The notes beneath the pieces are model-generated. The model saw only the letters and a list, made by a program, of their open reading frames with translations. It had not been told where the DNA came from and did no database searches. The translations under genes were made by a program, and so were the position numbers. A stretch of 64,000 nt of DNA, from the NCBI RefSeq assembly GCF_029873635.1, contig NC_080421.1, positions 35,692,617 through 35,756,616 of the forward strand. The letters run 5' to 3'. Origin of the DNA: Malania oleifera (Eukaryota > Streptophyta > Magnoliopsida > Santalales > Ximeniaceae). Every line of letters starts with the position of its first letter. The first letter of the stretch is position 1. This document shows positions 47,647 to 60,336 of the stretch, one piece after another.

Positions 47647-47714
47647 TAACTTATGAGCACAACTCATGAAGCTAGAAGAAATTGACCCAATTGATGAGCA
47701 CAACTTATGAGGCC
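47647..47714 (+). repeat. 41-bp tandem repeat of the Tat element, left part
   Basis: One full unit (47647-47687) and the first 27 bases of the next, sharing ATGAGCACAACT(C/T)ATGA. The array continues at 63946 beyond the inserted solo LTR. The preceding 96 bases (47551-47646) are Tat-derived and have only weak internal repetition. Confidence 0.8.
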
Positions 47715-49566
47715 TATTGACTTTGGTGCAATTTCGAGAAGGGGGGGGGGGGGGAGGGTGAATTGGAGATTTAAAAATTCTTCCTAGGTTCAACTAATCC
47801 AGCAATAATATTACACAACCTAGGGGCAGTTTAAATACATATGAAGTTGCAGAGATGATATATCAATCAATTTTCAGTACATGCAACACATTTCTAGTAT
47901 CTCTCAATCAAATATAATAACGTTCCAACAAGATATGTAGTATATTTAGGAAGGAAATTAAATCAAGCACAATGCAGAATATAATGCAGGAAAAGTAAAA
48001 GTGACACCGAATATGTTATCGGGGTTTGGCCAATACTGCCTACATCCCCACCTCAGCTTGCAAGCCCTATGATTCCACTAATGCTCACTTAACGGGTGGA
48101 GCAGCACCGTTTACAACCAGGTCAAATTCACAGGGCTGATATCAACCTTTACACACTCTTCTATGGGGCAGAGAAGGCCCTAACAATTAATCCTTACGGG
48201 TTCAATTAAACCCCCTTAGGCCACACCTGGAATACAACAATGAATATGAAATTTTGCGTATAATTTAAGTGTTTCTACACAAGCATATATGTACCACAAT
48301 ATAGTCCAAATAAATATGCACTCACAGATGATATGCATTTAATGCTCAGGTGAGATCCAATATGTAAACTCTCCAAAATATGTGAGTGAACGTATATGTG
48401 AAAGTTTCAACCTTTGATTCAAGTTATGATATTTAACAAACAATTTATCAAAGGAAGTTAAACGCAATCCAAGTCAAATATCTTAAAGATTTTGCAAATG
48501 AAGACCACAATAGATATTTGGATTGAGTTTGGCAAAATCAATATCAAGGATAATATGCAAGCTTTAAAGTCTTGCAATATAAGTTCCAAGACTAGCAAGC
48601 AAAAATTGAGACCTTCCCAATCAAGTATTTAAAATGAAATACTATGGGAAAGATCAAATAAGCAAGAACTCTCAAAATGGTTTTTCAAAATGTATGCGTA
48701 TGTGAGAGTATTTGCCAAGGGAGTGACTTGCAAGAGTGTATGCAATAAGAATAATCACTTCCCTTCAATCTTTCAATTGATTTGCAAGAGAGGGGAACAA
48801 ATAAAACCAACTCTCAATTTCAAAGAAATGTTTGCAAGAAAGTATGAATGAGATTTTTCAAAAATAGGAGCTTGGAATGAAAAGAATATAGCAAAAGAGT
48901 ATGAAAAATTTGGGAGGACAAATTTTAATCACTTTTGCTAATCTTGTTACTAATTAAGTCAAATGAAGTGATATATATAGGAACCCTTAAAATTTTGACC
49001 GTTGGGGACCTATTTTGAATTTTGCAACATGTTTAATGACCTTTTAACCCTATTTACTCTTAATTGCCACATTTAAAAAATATGCAACCTAAGAGTTTCG
49101 ATCGACTGAGTTATAGGTTTGGTCATTCGAACACTTATATACAGAAAAGGTACTTTTGAAGTTCGGGTGCCCAGGGTTAAGTTCGGGTGGCTGAGGTCAT
49201 GGCGATTTTCAAAATGTTCAAGGTTTGGTCGCCTGAACCTAAGTTTTGTCTACCAAACTTGCCAGTTTAGTCGCCTGAGGTGAAAATGATCGAACATGAA
49301 GTTCGGGCACCCAAGGAAGGTGGAAAAGTTCTTAATAAGAGTTCGGTCGACCGTGAACACTTAGTTCATTTTTGGTTTGGTCGCTCGAAGTCAGGTCAAC
49401 TATTTGACTTTTCTACATTCAGTCGACCGAGGTGTTTTGAGCGCACAAGTTTGGTCGCCCGAACCCCTTTCATTTTAGAACCTAAGTCATATTTTTGCCC
49501 CTTATTGCATAGATGATGAATTATAGAATAGAGGGGATTTTCCTAAGTAATTATGCAAGGACCTAG

Positions 49567-49852
49567 TATAGAGACCCAAAGAATTATAGTAATTAAATAA
49601 TAAAAGAAAAGAGGGAAAAAGGAAATTTTCAAAAGGGACTCACAGGGTCTCATTGACGAATGCAGGGCGCTTGTTGACGAGCATCCTTATTGGGCTCGTC
49701 GACGTGAACACGTGTCTCGTCAATGATAACTTACCAAGAAGGGTTGAGCAGAGCTTGAAGTTCGTCGATGAGGGTTACGAATACTTCGACGAACTCCCTT
49801 CATGGACTCGTCGATGAGGTGACGTGTCTCATTGACGAATCCGCATTTTGTT
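49567..49852 (+). repeat. Truncated 5' LTR of the Tekay element
   Basis: It matches the 3' LTR start from 57095 (the first base pair is changed to TA) through the TCGTCGACGA cluster to GACGAATCCG(C/T)ATTTT. Beyond that the two diverge completely: the 3' LTR goes on to TATAAATATG and over 2 kb more, the 5' copy does not. The TATA box is gone, so this LTR could not drive transcription. The following 233 bases (49853-50085) are leader sequence of unclear origin. Confidence 0.85.
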
Positions 49853-50085
49853 TAGTGATCGGGAAGCAAAATTACTGTTGTGGTTTCTTTGTCTTTCGTG
49901 GGGTGACGATTTTGGGAAAGCCATAGTAAACTATGGTTGGGTTGTGTTTCCCAATTACTGGACTGAATCTTAAATTGAGGGTAAGGATGATAGATTAATT
50001 GATGTTATGCGATTTCAAAATTTGATGAATATACTGGTTATGTTATACGAACAAGGTCCTCAAACTATGTTTATCTTATTGTAGG

Positions 50086-51200
50086 ATGGACCCTGGGGGT
50101 AGCAGTGCTTGCATTAGTGGAGATGATGGTATAAGTCCCTCTAGTGCAGGTGGTGGTGATTCAGACGCAGTACTGTGTAGCGTGGCTCAGCAGGTTGTGG
50201 TTGAGATTGCACGTAGCTCTTGAGAGTAGGGAGGACCATTGACAGATCAAGGTTGTACTATTGAAAAGTTCACAAAATTGAATCCTCCGGCATTTTCTAG
50301 AGGAGCTGATCCTGCAGTGGCTAAAAATTGGATGGAGGAGATTGAGAAAATATTGATGGTCCTCCATTGCACCGACAAGCAGAGGGTTCTTTATGCTGCT
50401 TATAAACTTGCAGGTGAGGCCGAAAGGTGGTGGACGACTTCGAGATTACTGGAGGAATAAAGACAGGTACCAATAGCTATGACCAGGTGCCAATTTAAAG
50501 AAATAATCTTTGATCATTATTTTTCCGCCACTGTTAGGGAGGTGAAGGTAACAACATTTTTGGGATTGACTCAGGGAAATCTTACAGTCCAGCAGTACGC
50601 AACGAAGTTTATTGAGCTGTCACTCTTTGCCCCTTATATTGTTTTAGATGAGGTGAAAAAGGCTAGGATGTTTGAGAGGGGTTTGAGATGAGATATTTAT
50701 AAACAAGTGGTGGTTTTAAAGCTACAGGACTTCTCTGAGTTGGTTGAAAGGGCCACTGTGGAGAAGGAGAGCGAGCAAAAAGATGCAGGAACACTGGGCC
50801 AGAGGGATGTGGGGACCTTAAGTCAGAGAAAGACGCCTACATCTTTTGGATTTCAGACGAGTTCTAGACGAGGCCGTTGGAGGGGAGATAGATCTGGCAG
50901 AGTTCAGAGACAGGAGGGAGAAGATCACGGGTATCGGGGTGAGTAGGCATACCCTATTTGCTCTATTTATGGTAGGAGACATATAGGAGCATGCCGATTG
51001 GGGAGTAATGTTTGCTATAGTTGTGGAAGACCTGGACACATAGCACGGGAGTGTCAGTGGTCATTGAATAGAGCACTAGCCCCTAGATAGATCTAGAGAC
51101 ATAATCAGGAACCCAGGGGTGGCGGCCAGTAGAGGAATGTAGCCTCAGCAAGGGTTTATGCGTTGACATTGGGAGACGCAAAGATTGCCGCAGACGTCAT
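50086..51200 (+). pseudogene. gag: Tekay-type gag (decayed)
   Basis: The ATG at 50086 (MDPGGSSACISGDDG) follows a TTATTGTAG acceptor-like site, as in the gag-only relative at 34220. Gag domain text follows: PPAFSRGADPAVAKNWMEEI, AYKLAGEAERWWTTS, FIELSLFAPYIV and ARMFERGL. A Ser/Arg-rich linker and the zinc knuckle CYSCGRPGHIAREC (about 51013-51054) complete it. In-frame stops occur but no frameshift is visible. The same frame continues through protease and RT, so gag-pol was one polyprotein. Confidence 0.88.
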
Positions 51201-53007
51201 GACAAGTATTTTTATCGCTTTATCTTATGAAGTTGTTATTTTGTTTAACACAGGTGCTACCCATGCATTTGTATCATTGGGTTATGCTAAATTATTTGGG
51301 ATTGAGGCATAACTATTAGATGTAGAGTTATCTATTGTCACACCGACTGGGTCTACAGTGAGGTGTAGAAAGGTACTTAAGAATTTTTCAGTGGCCATTC
51401 AGGAGAAAGTACTATCAACTGATGTCATGGTACTAGACCTGCAAGGGTTTGACGTGATGTTGGGTATGGACTGGTTGGTAGCTAATCATGCTAGCATTGA
51501 ATATCATCAGAAAGAAGTGATCTTCAAACCCCTGGGTGAGCAGGAATTCATATTTGTGGGATCGCGTGTGCGCGCCCCACCGTAGTTAGTGTCGGATTTA
51601 CAGGTGAGAAGGCTATTTTAGGGTGGTTGTTAGGGATTCATAGCTTATGTAAATGAGAGGCCATTGGGAGAATTAAAGCTTACTAATATTTCAGTGGTTA
51701 GAGAATTTTCAGATGTTTTTCCAGAAGAGTTACTTGGCTTACCACCTGATCGAGAGATAGAATTTGCAATTGATCTACTTCCAAGGACGACACCAATATC
51801 TAAAGTGCCTTACAAAATGACTCCAACAGAATTAAAAGAGTTAAAAGATCAGTTGCAGGAGTTGTTAGAAAAAGGTTTTATTAGGCCTAGCGTGTCGCCT
51901 TAGGGAGCACCGATTTTATTTGTGAAGAAGAAAGATGGGATCATGAGGATGTGCATTGATTATAGAGAAACAAACAATGTGACGATAAAGAATAAATATC
52001 CTCTTCCCATAATTGATGATCTATTTGATTAGCTCCAGGAGACTCTAGTCTAATCCAAAATTGATCTTCGATCAGGTTATCACCAGGAGAGAGTTAAAAT
52101 GGAGGACGTTTCGAAAACGGCTTTCAGGACCCGTTATGGGCATTACGAGTTTCTCATTATTCCGTTTGGTCTGACGAATGCACCGACAGAGTTTATGGAC
52201 TTGATGAATCGGGTGTTCCATCAGTATCGGGACTAGTTCATTGTGGTTTTTAGAGATGATATAATGGTCTATTCGAAGAATTTTGAGGAGCATGAACATC
52301 ATTTGAGGCTGGTGTTGCAAGTATTGAGGGAAAGAAAGCTGTATGCAAAATTCAAGAAATTTGAATTCTGGTTGAGGCAGGTCATTTTTCTAGGGCATGT
52401 GATATTCGAGAATGGTATAGCAGTTGACCCAGGCAAGATAGAGGCAGTGGTAGATTGGGCGAGGTCGAGAGATGTTCAAAAAATCAGAAGTTTTCTAGGA
52501 CTGGTAGGGTATTACCGGCGCTTTGTGGATGAGTTTTCCAGACTGTCAGGTCCCTTAACACGACTCATGAGAAAGAATGCGAGGTTTGAATGGTCGAATG
52601 AATGCGAGCAGAGCTTTCAGAAGTTGAAACAGCGACTGGTTACTGCCTCGGTGCTGGCTATTACATCAGGAGAGGATGGATTTGTCATTTATAGTGATGC
52701 ATTTCAGAGGGGACTCGGGTGCGTGTTGATGCAGCACGGGAGAGTCATTGCTTATGCATCCAGGAAACTTAAAGATTATGAGAAGAACTATCTTGTTCAT
52801 GATTTAGAGCTAGCTGTAGTGGTGTATGCCCTTAAAATCTGGAGACACTATCTTTGTGGAGAGAAATGTGAAATATTCACGAACTGCAAAAGTTTGAAAT
52901 ATTTCCTTACTCAGAAAGAACTAAATATGAGGCAAAGAAGATGGTTGGAACTCATTAAAATTATGACTGCACTATTAGCTATCACCCAAGGAAAGCAAAT
53001 GCGGTAA
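51201..53007 (+). pseudogene. pol: Tekay-type protease, reverse transcriptase and RNase H (decayed)
   Basis: The frame is continuous with gag. Protease: LFNTGATHAF (51241-51270), where the catalytic DTG is [25 protein letters not shown], then FVKKKDG, then [20 protein letters not shown], then [27 protein letters not shown] and FRDDIMVYS (Ile to Arg before the catalytic DD, 52255-52260). Connection: [17 protein letters not shown]. RNase [19 protein letters not shown] then [15 protein letters not shown]. In-frame stops are mostly TAG at positions where relatives have Gln or Trp. The frame shifts near 52965. Confidence 0.9.
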
Positions 53008-53968
53008 CTGACACACTGAGCCGAAAGTCAGTAGGAGCAGTATTGTCAGTAGTAGAGATTCAGCATCCTGTCCAGATGGATTTGGAGAGGTTGGGTTTGG
53101 AGCTGATTGAGGGTGATCACCAAGCATTCATTGCCAACCTAGTGGTACAACCTACTTTGCAAGAAAGAATTAAAGTTGCCTAGAGGGGTGATCTAGAATT
53201 AGTAGAACTGATGGATAAAGTACAAGACAGGCAGGGGGAGGATTTCACTATTTCGAATGATGGAGCTCTGAGGTTCTGTGCTAGACTATGTGTTCATGCA
53301 GACGTCGAGATTAGGAGAATGATTTTAGAGGAGGGTCATAGATCCCTTTACACTGTGCATGCTGGTAGCATGATAATGTATCACGATCTACAGGAATCCT
53401 TCTGGTGGAGTGGTATGAAGAGGGAGATTGCTGAATTCATGAAATAGTGCTTAACGTGCCAGTAGATAAAGGCTGAGCACCAAAGACCAGTAGGGTAGTT
53501 GCAGACACTTTACATCCCTGAGTGGAAATGGGATCATGTTTCCATAGACTTCATGATAGGGCTACCACTAGTGCGGTAGAGATAAAATGCTACATGGGTG
53601 GTCATAGATTGGCTGACGAAGACAACTCACTTTATCCCTATCAAACTCAACTATTTTATGGACAGACTAGTAGAGTTATACATTCGGGAGATAGTGCACT
53701 TTCATGATGTGCTAGTATCGATAGTCTTAGACTGAGACCCCCGATTTACTTCACGATTTTGGAGGAGCTTTTAGGAGGCTATGGGGTCGCAGTTAGCATT
53801 CAACACAACTTTTCATCCTTAGATAGAAGGGCAGATAGAGAGGACGATCCAAATACTTGAGTATATTCTGTGAGCGTGCATGCTGGATTTCAGGGGCAGT
53901 TGGACCCAGTATTTGTCGTTGGTCGAGTTTGCGTACAATAACTGTTATCAGGACAACATTGGGATGGT
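53008..53968 (+). pseudogene. pol: Tekay-type integrase, N-terminal part (decayed)
   Basis: The RNase H/integrase joint (ANAVADTLSRKSVGAVL) is followed by zinc-binding HRSLYTVHAGSMIMYHDLQ and CLTCQ-IKAEHQRP (53330-53485), then the core: VSIDFMIGLP, D-DPRFTSRFW and GQIERTIQILE. Stops and small frame changes are frequent. At 53968 the solo LTR enters at the Met codon of EFAYNN...IGM. Confidence 0.85.
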
Positions 53969-56187
53969 TATTGACCTTATTGATCATATCCCATTTTTAT
54001 TATGACAAATACTCTTGTATTTAATGGTTGATAAGTTTGTGTGTAGGACCAATCAGAAGTATCATATGGTGCACGCACATGGCACATGAAGTGAAGACTT
54101 GAAGATCCTGAAAAATTATTTCATGTTGTATTGTAATTTAATCCTTTATTCGGGTCTGTAATAGTAACATAGGAACATGGTTTGTAATAATTAATGCCTT
54201 ACCTGCATGGTAGGATGGATAAGCTCAAGACCATAGATGGACCTTAGGGAATACCCTTCGGTCAATCGAAGGTCGATCGACGCCATATTTTTTGGGGTTA
54301 ATTCTCAAATGCCTTAGATCGACCTTAGGGCCCACAAATATGCATGAAAAAAATCCCTATTGAATTAAAAATAAACATCATATGAATAGGGTGATCACAT
54401 AAGGAAATAAAACCGAAATGCACTTAAAATGCATGTTCGGTCGACCGTACTTCACAAGTACATTTCCGTTGGTCGATCGAACCGATCACCGGGTTAACTA
54501 TTTGGCCACTGCCAAGTTGACCGAACACGACTCAGTTCATTTTACCCGGTTGAACGAACTCCCACCGAAGTCAACCTTTGATTCGTTGGTCGACCGGCCA
54601 AATTTAAATGGGCAACGCTCTAGTCGACCGATGGGAGAATCCAACACCCTGGTCGACCGAACTTCATAGTTCAAAGTGTCTCGGTCGACCAAATTGTGCT
54701 AAAATGAAAAATCGCCTTTGGGAACCCTGGTCCGATCGACCGAACTTTCATTTCAAATTTCGTCCGATCGACCGAACTTGGTCACCTAGTCAAACGAACC
54801 TCGCGTCCGATCGACTGGTGCTCTTAGGTTGAACATTATTTTTTACTGCCGTAAAATTTTTAAACAGGGTTAATTATGTTAAAATATTTTTAAACAATCC
54901 TAATAATACCCTACATGTTTTGAACAGTTATATTTTTTGGGAATTCTATATATACCCTTTCATTTGCAAAAATTAGCATGAGATTAGAAAAATGATTAGC
55001 AAAAATCTTCTAAATCTCAAAAAGCCTATTTTTCATATTCAAGCTATATACTCCCATTCTTACTCATCCATATTGCAAATATCACTTAGTAAGAGTGCTC
55101 TTGTGTTCATCTCACCAAGTTTAAACTCTCACTTGCTTGTTTTGATTGAGATTAATTTTTCTTTGAGAGTAAGCTTCTAGTTTTTCTAGGGGGCTTTGTA
55201 AATAAGCCTTCCATAGGAAAACTTCTTAGAGCTTATGAGTTTTGCATTTTCATTGCTATACTAAAGAGTTCATTTTGTATTTTGATTGCTAAAATATTTT
55301 ATACATCATTTTCAAAAATATCTCTTGTGCTTATCTTTGAGAAATTTATTTTGAGATATTTGCTTGAGTTCTAAAAGATCTTTGTTGCTATACCTTTTGA
55401 TTAAGATTATCATTTTATTACAAAAATCAAATAAATATTTTACAAACCATTGTTTGAATATCTCTTGTAGTTTATATTGAGAAAAATTATTTGTTGAGAT
55501 AGTTGAAGTGTGCTTGTTGTTTGTGCATTGTGATTGAAATCATTATTTGACACAAAGATCATATCATTTATACTCTCACGCACTGATTGCAATATTGCGT
55601 AAATATTTAAGAGTAGACATTAAGACTACACTGAGCTTATCATATCTTATCTTTTGGCAGTACATTGATTATACTGTGCGTATTGTAGTACACATCTGCT
55701 TAGTTGAGAAGTACATTTGTTGTACACAAATTTTATTGAGAAATCTGTTGTATTCCAGACGTGGCCTGAGAGGGCGGTAATCCAGCCTAGAAGGATTGTG
55801 TAGGTTGAGGTCAGCCCTGTGTTAATTTACCTAGTTGTAAAGGTCGAGGTCAGCCCTGGGCTAATTGACCTGGTTGTTTAGGTGCTGCTCCACCTATTAA
55901 GTGAGCCTATAGTGGTAATCCTTGTGCTTGTTAGCCAAGGTGGGGACGTAGGAAGTTTGTCGAACCTCTATAACATTTTTGGATGTCGTCTCCTTTATTG
56001 CTTTATTGTGCATGCTTGGTTAAATTTCTATAGCAGTTTAAATTCCGTTGTATATTTACATTGATTTATTTTACATGCACTAGATTGACCTTAGGCTTGT
56101 GTAATACTATTGTTAGTGGATTGACCTAGGGGAAAAAATTTTTAAATACCAATTCACCCCCCTCTTGGGATTGCACCAAAGCTAACA
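53969..56187 (+). mobile_element. Copia-type solo LTR in the Tekay integrase
   Basis: 2219 bp from TATTGACC (for TGTTGACC) to AAAGCTAACA. The TSD is ATGGT/ATGGC (53964-53968 and 56188-56192). Removing the LTR restores the integrase reading NIGM-APYETLY, which proves the insertion point. A dense GGTCGACCGAAC cluster lies at 54425-54830, TATATATACCC at 54948 and the GGGGACGTAGG block at 55942-55952. It ends with CAATTCACCCCCCTCTTGG. Confidence 0.93.
54425..54830 (+). promoter_or_regulatory. Dense GGTCGACCGAAC motif cluster in LTR U3
   Basis: About ten copies in 400 bases, including TTCGGTCGACCGTAC, TTGGTCGACCGGCC, CTGGTCGACCGAAC, TCGGTCGACCAAAT and twice CCGATCGACCGAAC. Most are perfect or near-perfect palindromes over TCGA. 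It is the densest version of the U3 array in this window. Confidence 0.75.
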
Positions 56188-56830
56188 ATGGCACCATACG
56201 AGACTTTATACAGTAGGAGGTGCCGTTTTCCATTATACTGGGACGAAGTGGGAGAAAGGCGAGTATTGGGACCAGAGTTGGTGCAGCAGGCGTACGATAA
56301 AGTCCAGCTTATTAAAGATAGAATCAGTGCAGCTCAGAGTTAGTAGAAAAGTTACGCAGATACTCACTACCGAGAATTAGAGTTTGACATGGGAGATCAG
56401 GTATTTTTGAAGGTAGCTCCACTAGAGGAGTTATGAGATTTGGAAAGAAAGATAAGCTGAGTGCTAGGTACATTGGCTTATTTGAGATACTTGAGAGAGT
56501 GAGGTCAGTTGCCTATAGGTTAGCTCTACCACTGAGCTCTATCTAGAATTCACGACATATTTCATGTTTCCATGTTGAGGGAATATGTTTCAGACCCTTC
56601 CCACATGATAAGTTATGTGGAGATAGAGCTTAGAGATTCATTGTCATATGAGGAAGCACCAGTACAGATCCTAGATAGGAAGGAATAGGAATTGTGTACT
56701 AAGAAAATTCATTTAGTAAAATTCCTGGGAGGAATCATGCCATAGAGGAAGCTTCATGGGAGCTTGAGGAGGAAATTAGACAGAAATACCCTCACCTATT
56801 TAGTGGGGTACAGTAAGAGCCAGTATTGTT
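56188..56830 (+). pseudogene. pol: Tekay-type integrase C terminus and chromodomain (decayed)
   Basis: It reads APYETLYSRRCRFPLYWDEV, LVQQAYDKVQLIKDRI, then a degraded linker, IHDIFHVSMLREYVSDPSHM and SYEEAPVQILDRKE. A frame change then leads to an IEEASWELEEEIRQKYPHLF-like end at about 56750-56808. This is the Tekay-type integrase tail with its chromodomain-like region, which in active elements directs insertion toward certain chromatin. Confidence 0.85.
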
Positions 56831-57094
56831 CAGATAACGACATTTTTATTTTATTAAATATAGAATGATGAATGTATAGTTGTATTTTAGGTTATAGGGT
56901 AGTTAGTGTTTTGGTTTTGGGAGAAATTTTTTTTATGGGTATAATTGTAATCTCCCAAAACAACTTATGTAACCATGGTATTCCTCCGCCATAAGTGAGG
57001 GCAATTAATTAAATAAGTAGCCCGTTTTCCTCAATGGATGGTGTTCAATACAGATAACAAATTTTGAGGATGAAATTTTGTAAGGAGGGGAGAA
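56831..57094 (+). other. Tekay 3' untranslated region and polypurine tract
   Basis: Non-coding. The TTTTGAGGATGAAATTTTGT element and the purine tract AAGGAGGGGAGAA (57082-57094) precede the 3' LTR. The same pair occurs in the gag-only gypsy element at 35409-35441. Confidence 0.85.
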
Positions 57095-58739
57095 TGTAGA
57101 AACTCGAAGAATTATAGTACTTAAATAATAAAAGAAAAGAGGGAAAAAGGAAAATTTCAAAAAGGACACATGGTCTCATCGACGAACGCAGGGCGCTCGT
57201 CGACGAGCATCCTTCTTGGGCTTATCGACGTGGACACGTGTCTCATCGATGAAAACTTACCGAGAGGGGTTTAGTAGAGCCGAAAGTTCATCGACGAGGG
57301 TTATGAGTTCGTCAACGAACTCCCTTCATGGACTCGTCGACAAAGTGACGTGTCTCGTCGACGAATCCGTATTTTATAAATATGCTTAACTTGAGTTTTC
57401 CAGTGAGAAATTCATGCAAAAGCCCTCACTCTCTCTCTAAAACCCGTCCCTCTCTCTAGATTTTTGGCTCCATTTCTCCCTGTTTTGACAATTAGAAGCC
57501 GCCACGCTACTCTTGGGAAAATTCTCTTCAAGTTTGTTGGAGTAGATTGTTGGTTAGGCTAGCTTAGGCACCATCCCAAAACCAGGGTAAGTTGATTATT
57601 TGAATTTTTTTAGTATTACCAGGCTTATCTAAGTTTAGATTTTTTTTTGTATGGAAACATACTAGTATTTTGTGGAGTAAACCTGGAGTGTTATGTTTTC
57701 AGGATTAGAGTGTTTTTGGGACCCTGCAGGTATGGGTTGAGGACCCCAGCGAGTATCTTTCTAGGAGTTCAGGTAAATTATACTTTAGAAATGTTGGATA
57801 TGTGGAGTTGGCAAAATATGAATGTAATAATTATTATGGTAAATTCAGTTGTGTGATTATAGATTATATGGGTGTCATTTCAGGGTGTTGAAAATTATGA
57901 ATGCCGCATGTGTAAGATTGTTAGATAGCATCTGGAGATAGATAGTTAGGTAAGGGGAATACATGTTATGCTAGCCTTATTAGACATTTTATGAGTATAA
58001 TATAGTATTTGATCAGAGCATGAAAATTGTACAGTTTTACATAACATATTAATAGAGTTTTATTGAATTGTGTGGCAGGAGAAATATTGGAATATTGTAG
58101 AATATGTTATACAGTTTTATAGAAGCATGATTATATAGCCTAGAGAGTTATGAAACATAACTTATACAATTTTATATACAAAGCTATGACTATACCGAAT
58201 TTTGCAGAAATACAGTTTATATGATATACAATATTTTATAGAATCATGCTTATATAGTATTTTATAGAATTATGATTAAGCAGTATATTTCAGAACATGA
58301 TTGTACAGTGTTTTACAAAGTTGATTATATAGTATTTTTATTACCATGATTATACAGAAATATACAGAACCATGATTATACACAATTTTATAGAACCATG
58401 ATATACAGAATATAGAACCATGATATATAAAAATATAGATTATACAAAGTATAGAGCCACGACATATAGAATATAGAATTATAGTTACAAAATATACATA
58501 TATATAGTTATTATAGCGTCATGGCTATATAGTTGATACAGAATCATGGTTATTACAGTATTACAGAATCATGGTAAGACAGTTAGATTTATATAGAAAT
58601 ATTATTATACAATACTAGACTCTGATGGAATACAACAGTTTATAGAGTACGGTACCGTTGCGATAGAGTATAGACAGTGCAACCATACGTCTCAAATAGA
58701 GTATGGTACAACCGATTGTGCCCTCAGGTAGAGTTGAAC

Positions 58740-60292
58740 TATAACGACCTGCTTAATTAACTGTTTTTTTGTTTTAATACTATGATAATCTACATGCTCT
58801 GATACCATACTGGGGTAAACCCAGTCATTAACCTAAGCAGCAAGAAGCAAAATCAAATAAACATATCCATATACATTATATACAATAGTAGAGTTCTTAA
58901 ATGTTTTCCAAAATATACAAATATAACTGTATCCCCAGAATACCCTTAGCTAGCTAGGGCTATACAAAAATATTCCCAAAATATACTTACTCTCTACTGA
59001 CAAGGCACTATAGAAGCCCCTCTATCTGTGAGCCTGGTCTGCTTGCCTACCTGGATCACCTGAAAAATGTTTCAACACTGGGATGAGCCAATGCTCAGTA
59101 AGACGAAATATGCTATTACTAGTGTGTGGCAATTGAGCTACTATATCATGAAAAATCTGTTTCATATAATCATGTATAACTGAAAATGAAAGTACAGTAC
59201 AGGTAATAAAATACACAACCCTTTCCATATTTCTTAACATAATAGTATTGTAGATTACTATTCAAAATAATTCTAGTGTACATAGGTATGTCCCCTGTTT
59301 CTATAAACCTGTATATATGTAATAGTAACTGAATATGTTCCATGTGGATAACTGTGTGTCATGGTTTAACCCCTCATGATAGGATTATGCGGCCCGAAGG
59401 CGGGATTTACCCTGGCTGGCCAACCAGGAATAAGTCACTATACTCCATCAGTCTAATCTGCCCACCTCAACCCATATCTGATGGGGAGCCTGTCCACGTC
59501 AAGGGCCTAGGTGATCAACCTACTACCACGTATTATCTAAATAGGTGGTTGCACTTGTAACATAACGTAATATCTGTAGCAACGGTATTGTGCTCTATAA
59601 CTGCATAGTCCAACAGGGTCTGATACTATATAATATATTTCTATATACCACTATCTAATTTACCATGATTTTGAAATAATTGTAATAATCATGATGCTGC
59701 ATAAACTATACTATAATTCATACGTCGTAATACTGAGAACTGTATAACTGTAACACTGAAACTGCATAATCATAATACTGATATTCGTATAATCATGGTA
59801 CTGAGATTCATAAAATCATGGTATTGAAATATCGTAAAATCAGGATACTGAAATATCATAAAACATATTTCCGTACTATATTCATATTCACAAGCCACAC
59901 CATACTTTGATACATAATTTTCATAATTTAATAAACTGTATAATATTTAAAAAATACCTAGCATAGCATATTTCCCTTACCTGACTACTGGAAAGCCCCA
60001 ATGGTACACTAGCCTAACACCCACAGGGCCTCCTACATAACACCCAGAAAATCATAAATCCCAGAACAGAATATCAGTATTTTTGCGCCTATATCATTTC
60101 CTATAATTTTCAGAAAGCCAAAAAATGACTAAAAGGCCTTACCCTGAATTTGGGATGAATTCCAACTTGATCCTACCAAATATCCGTCTTAGCAAACTTG
60201 AAGAGAATTCTGCCAGGAACGTCGTGGTAGCTTCAGATCTTCGATCCCGTGAGGAATAGGCCCGGAAACGAAGAGAGAAGTGAGAGAGGGTC

Positions 60293-60336
<44 letters not shown>

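Noticed and set aside
54425..54830. CRISPR-like array
   Set aside because: Units are short palindromes with irregular spacing in an LTR of a plant genome. There are no uniform spacers and no cas genes.
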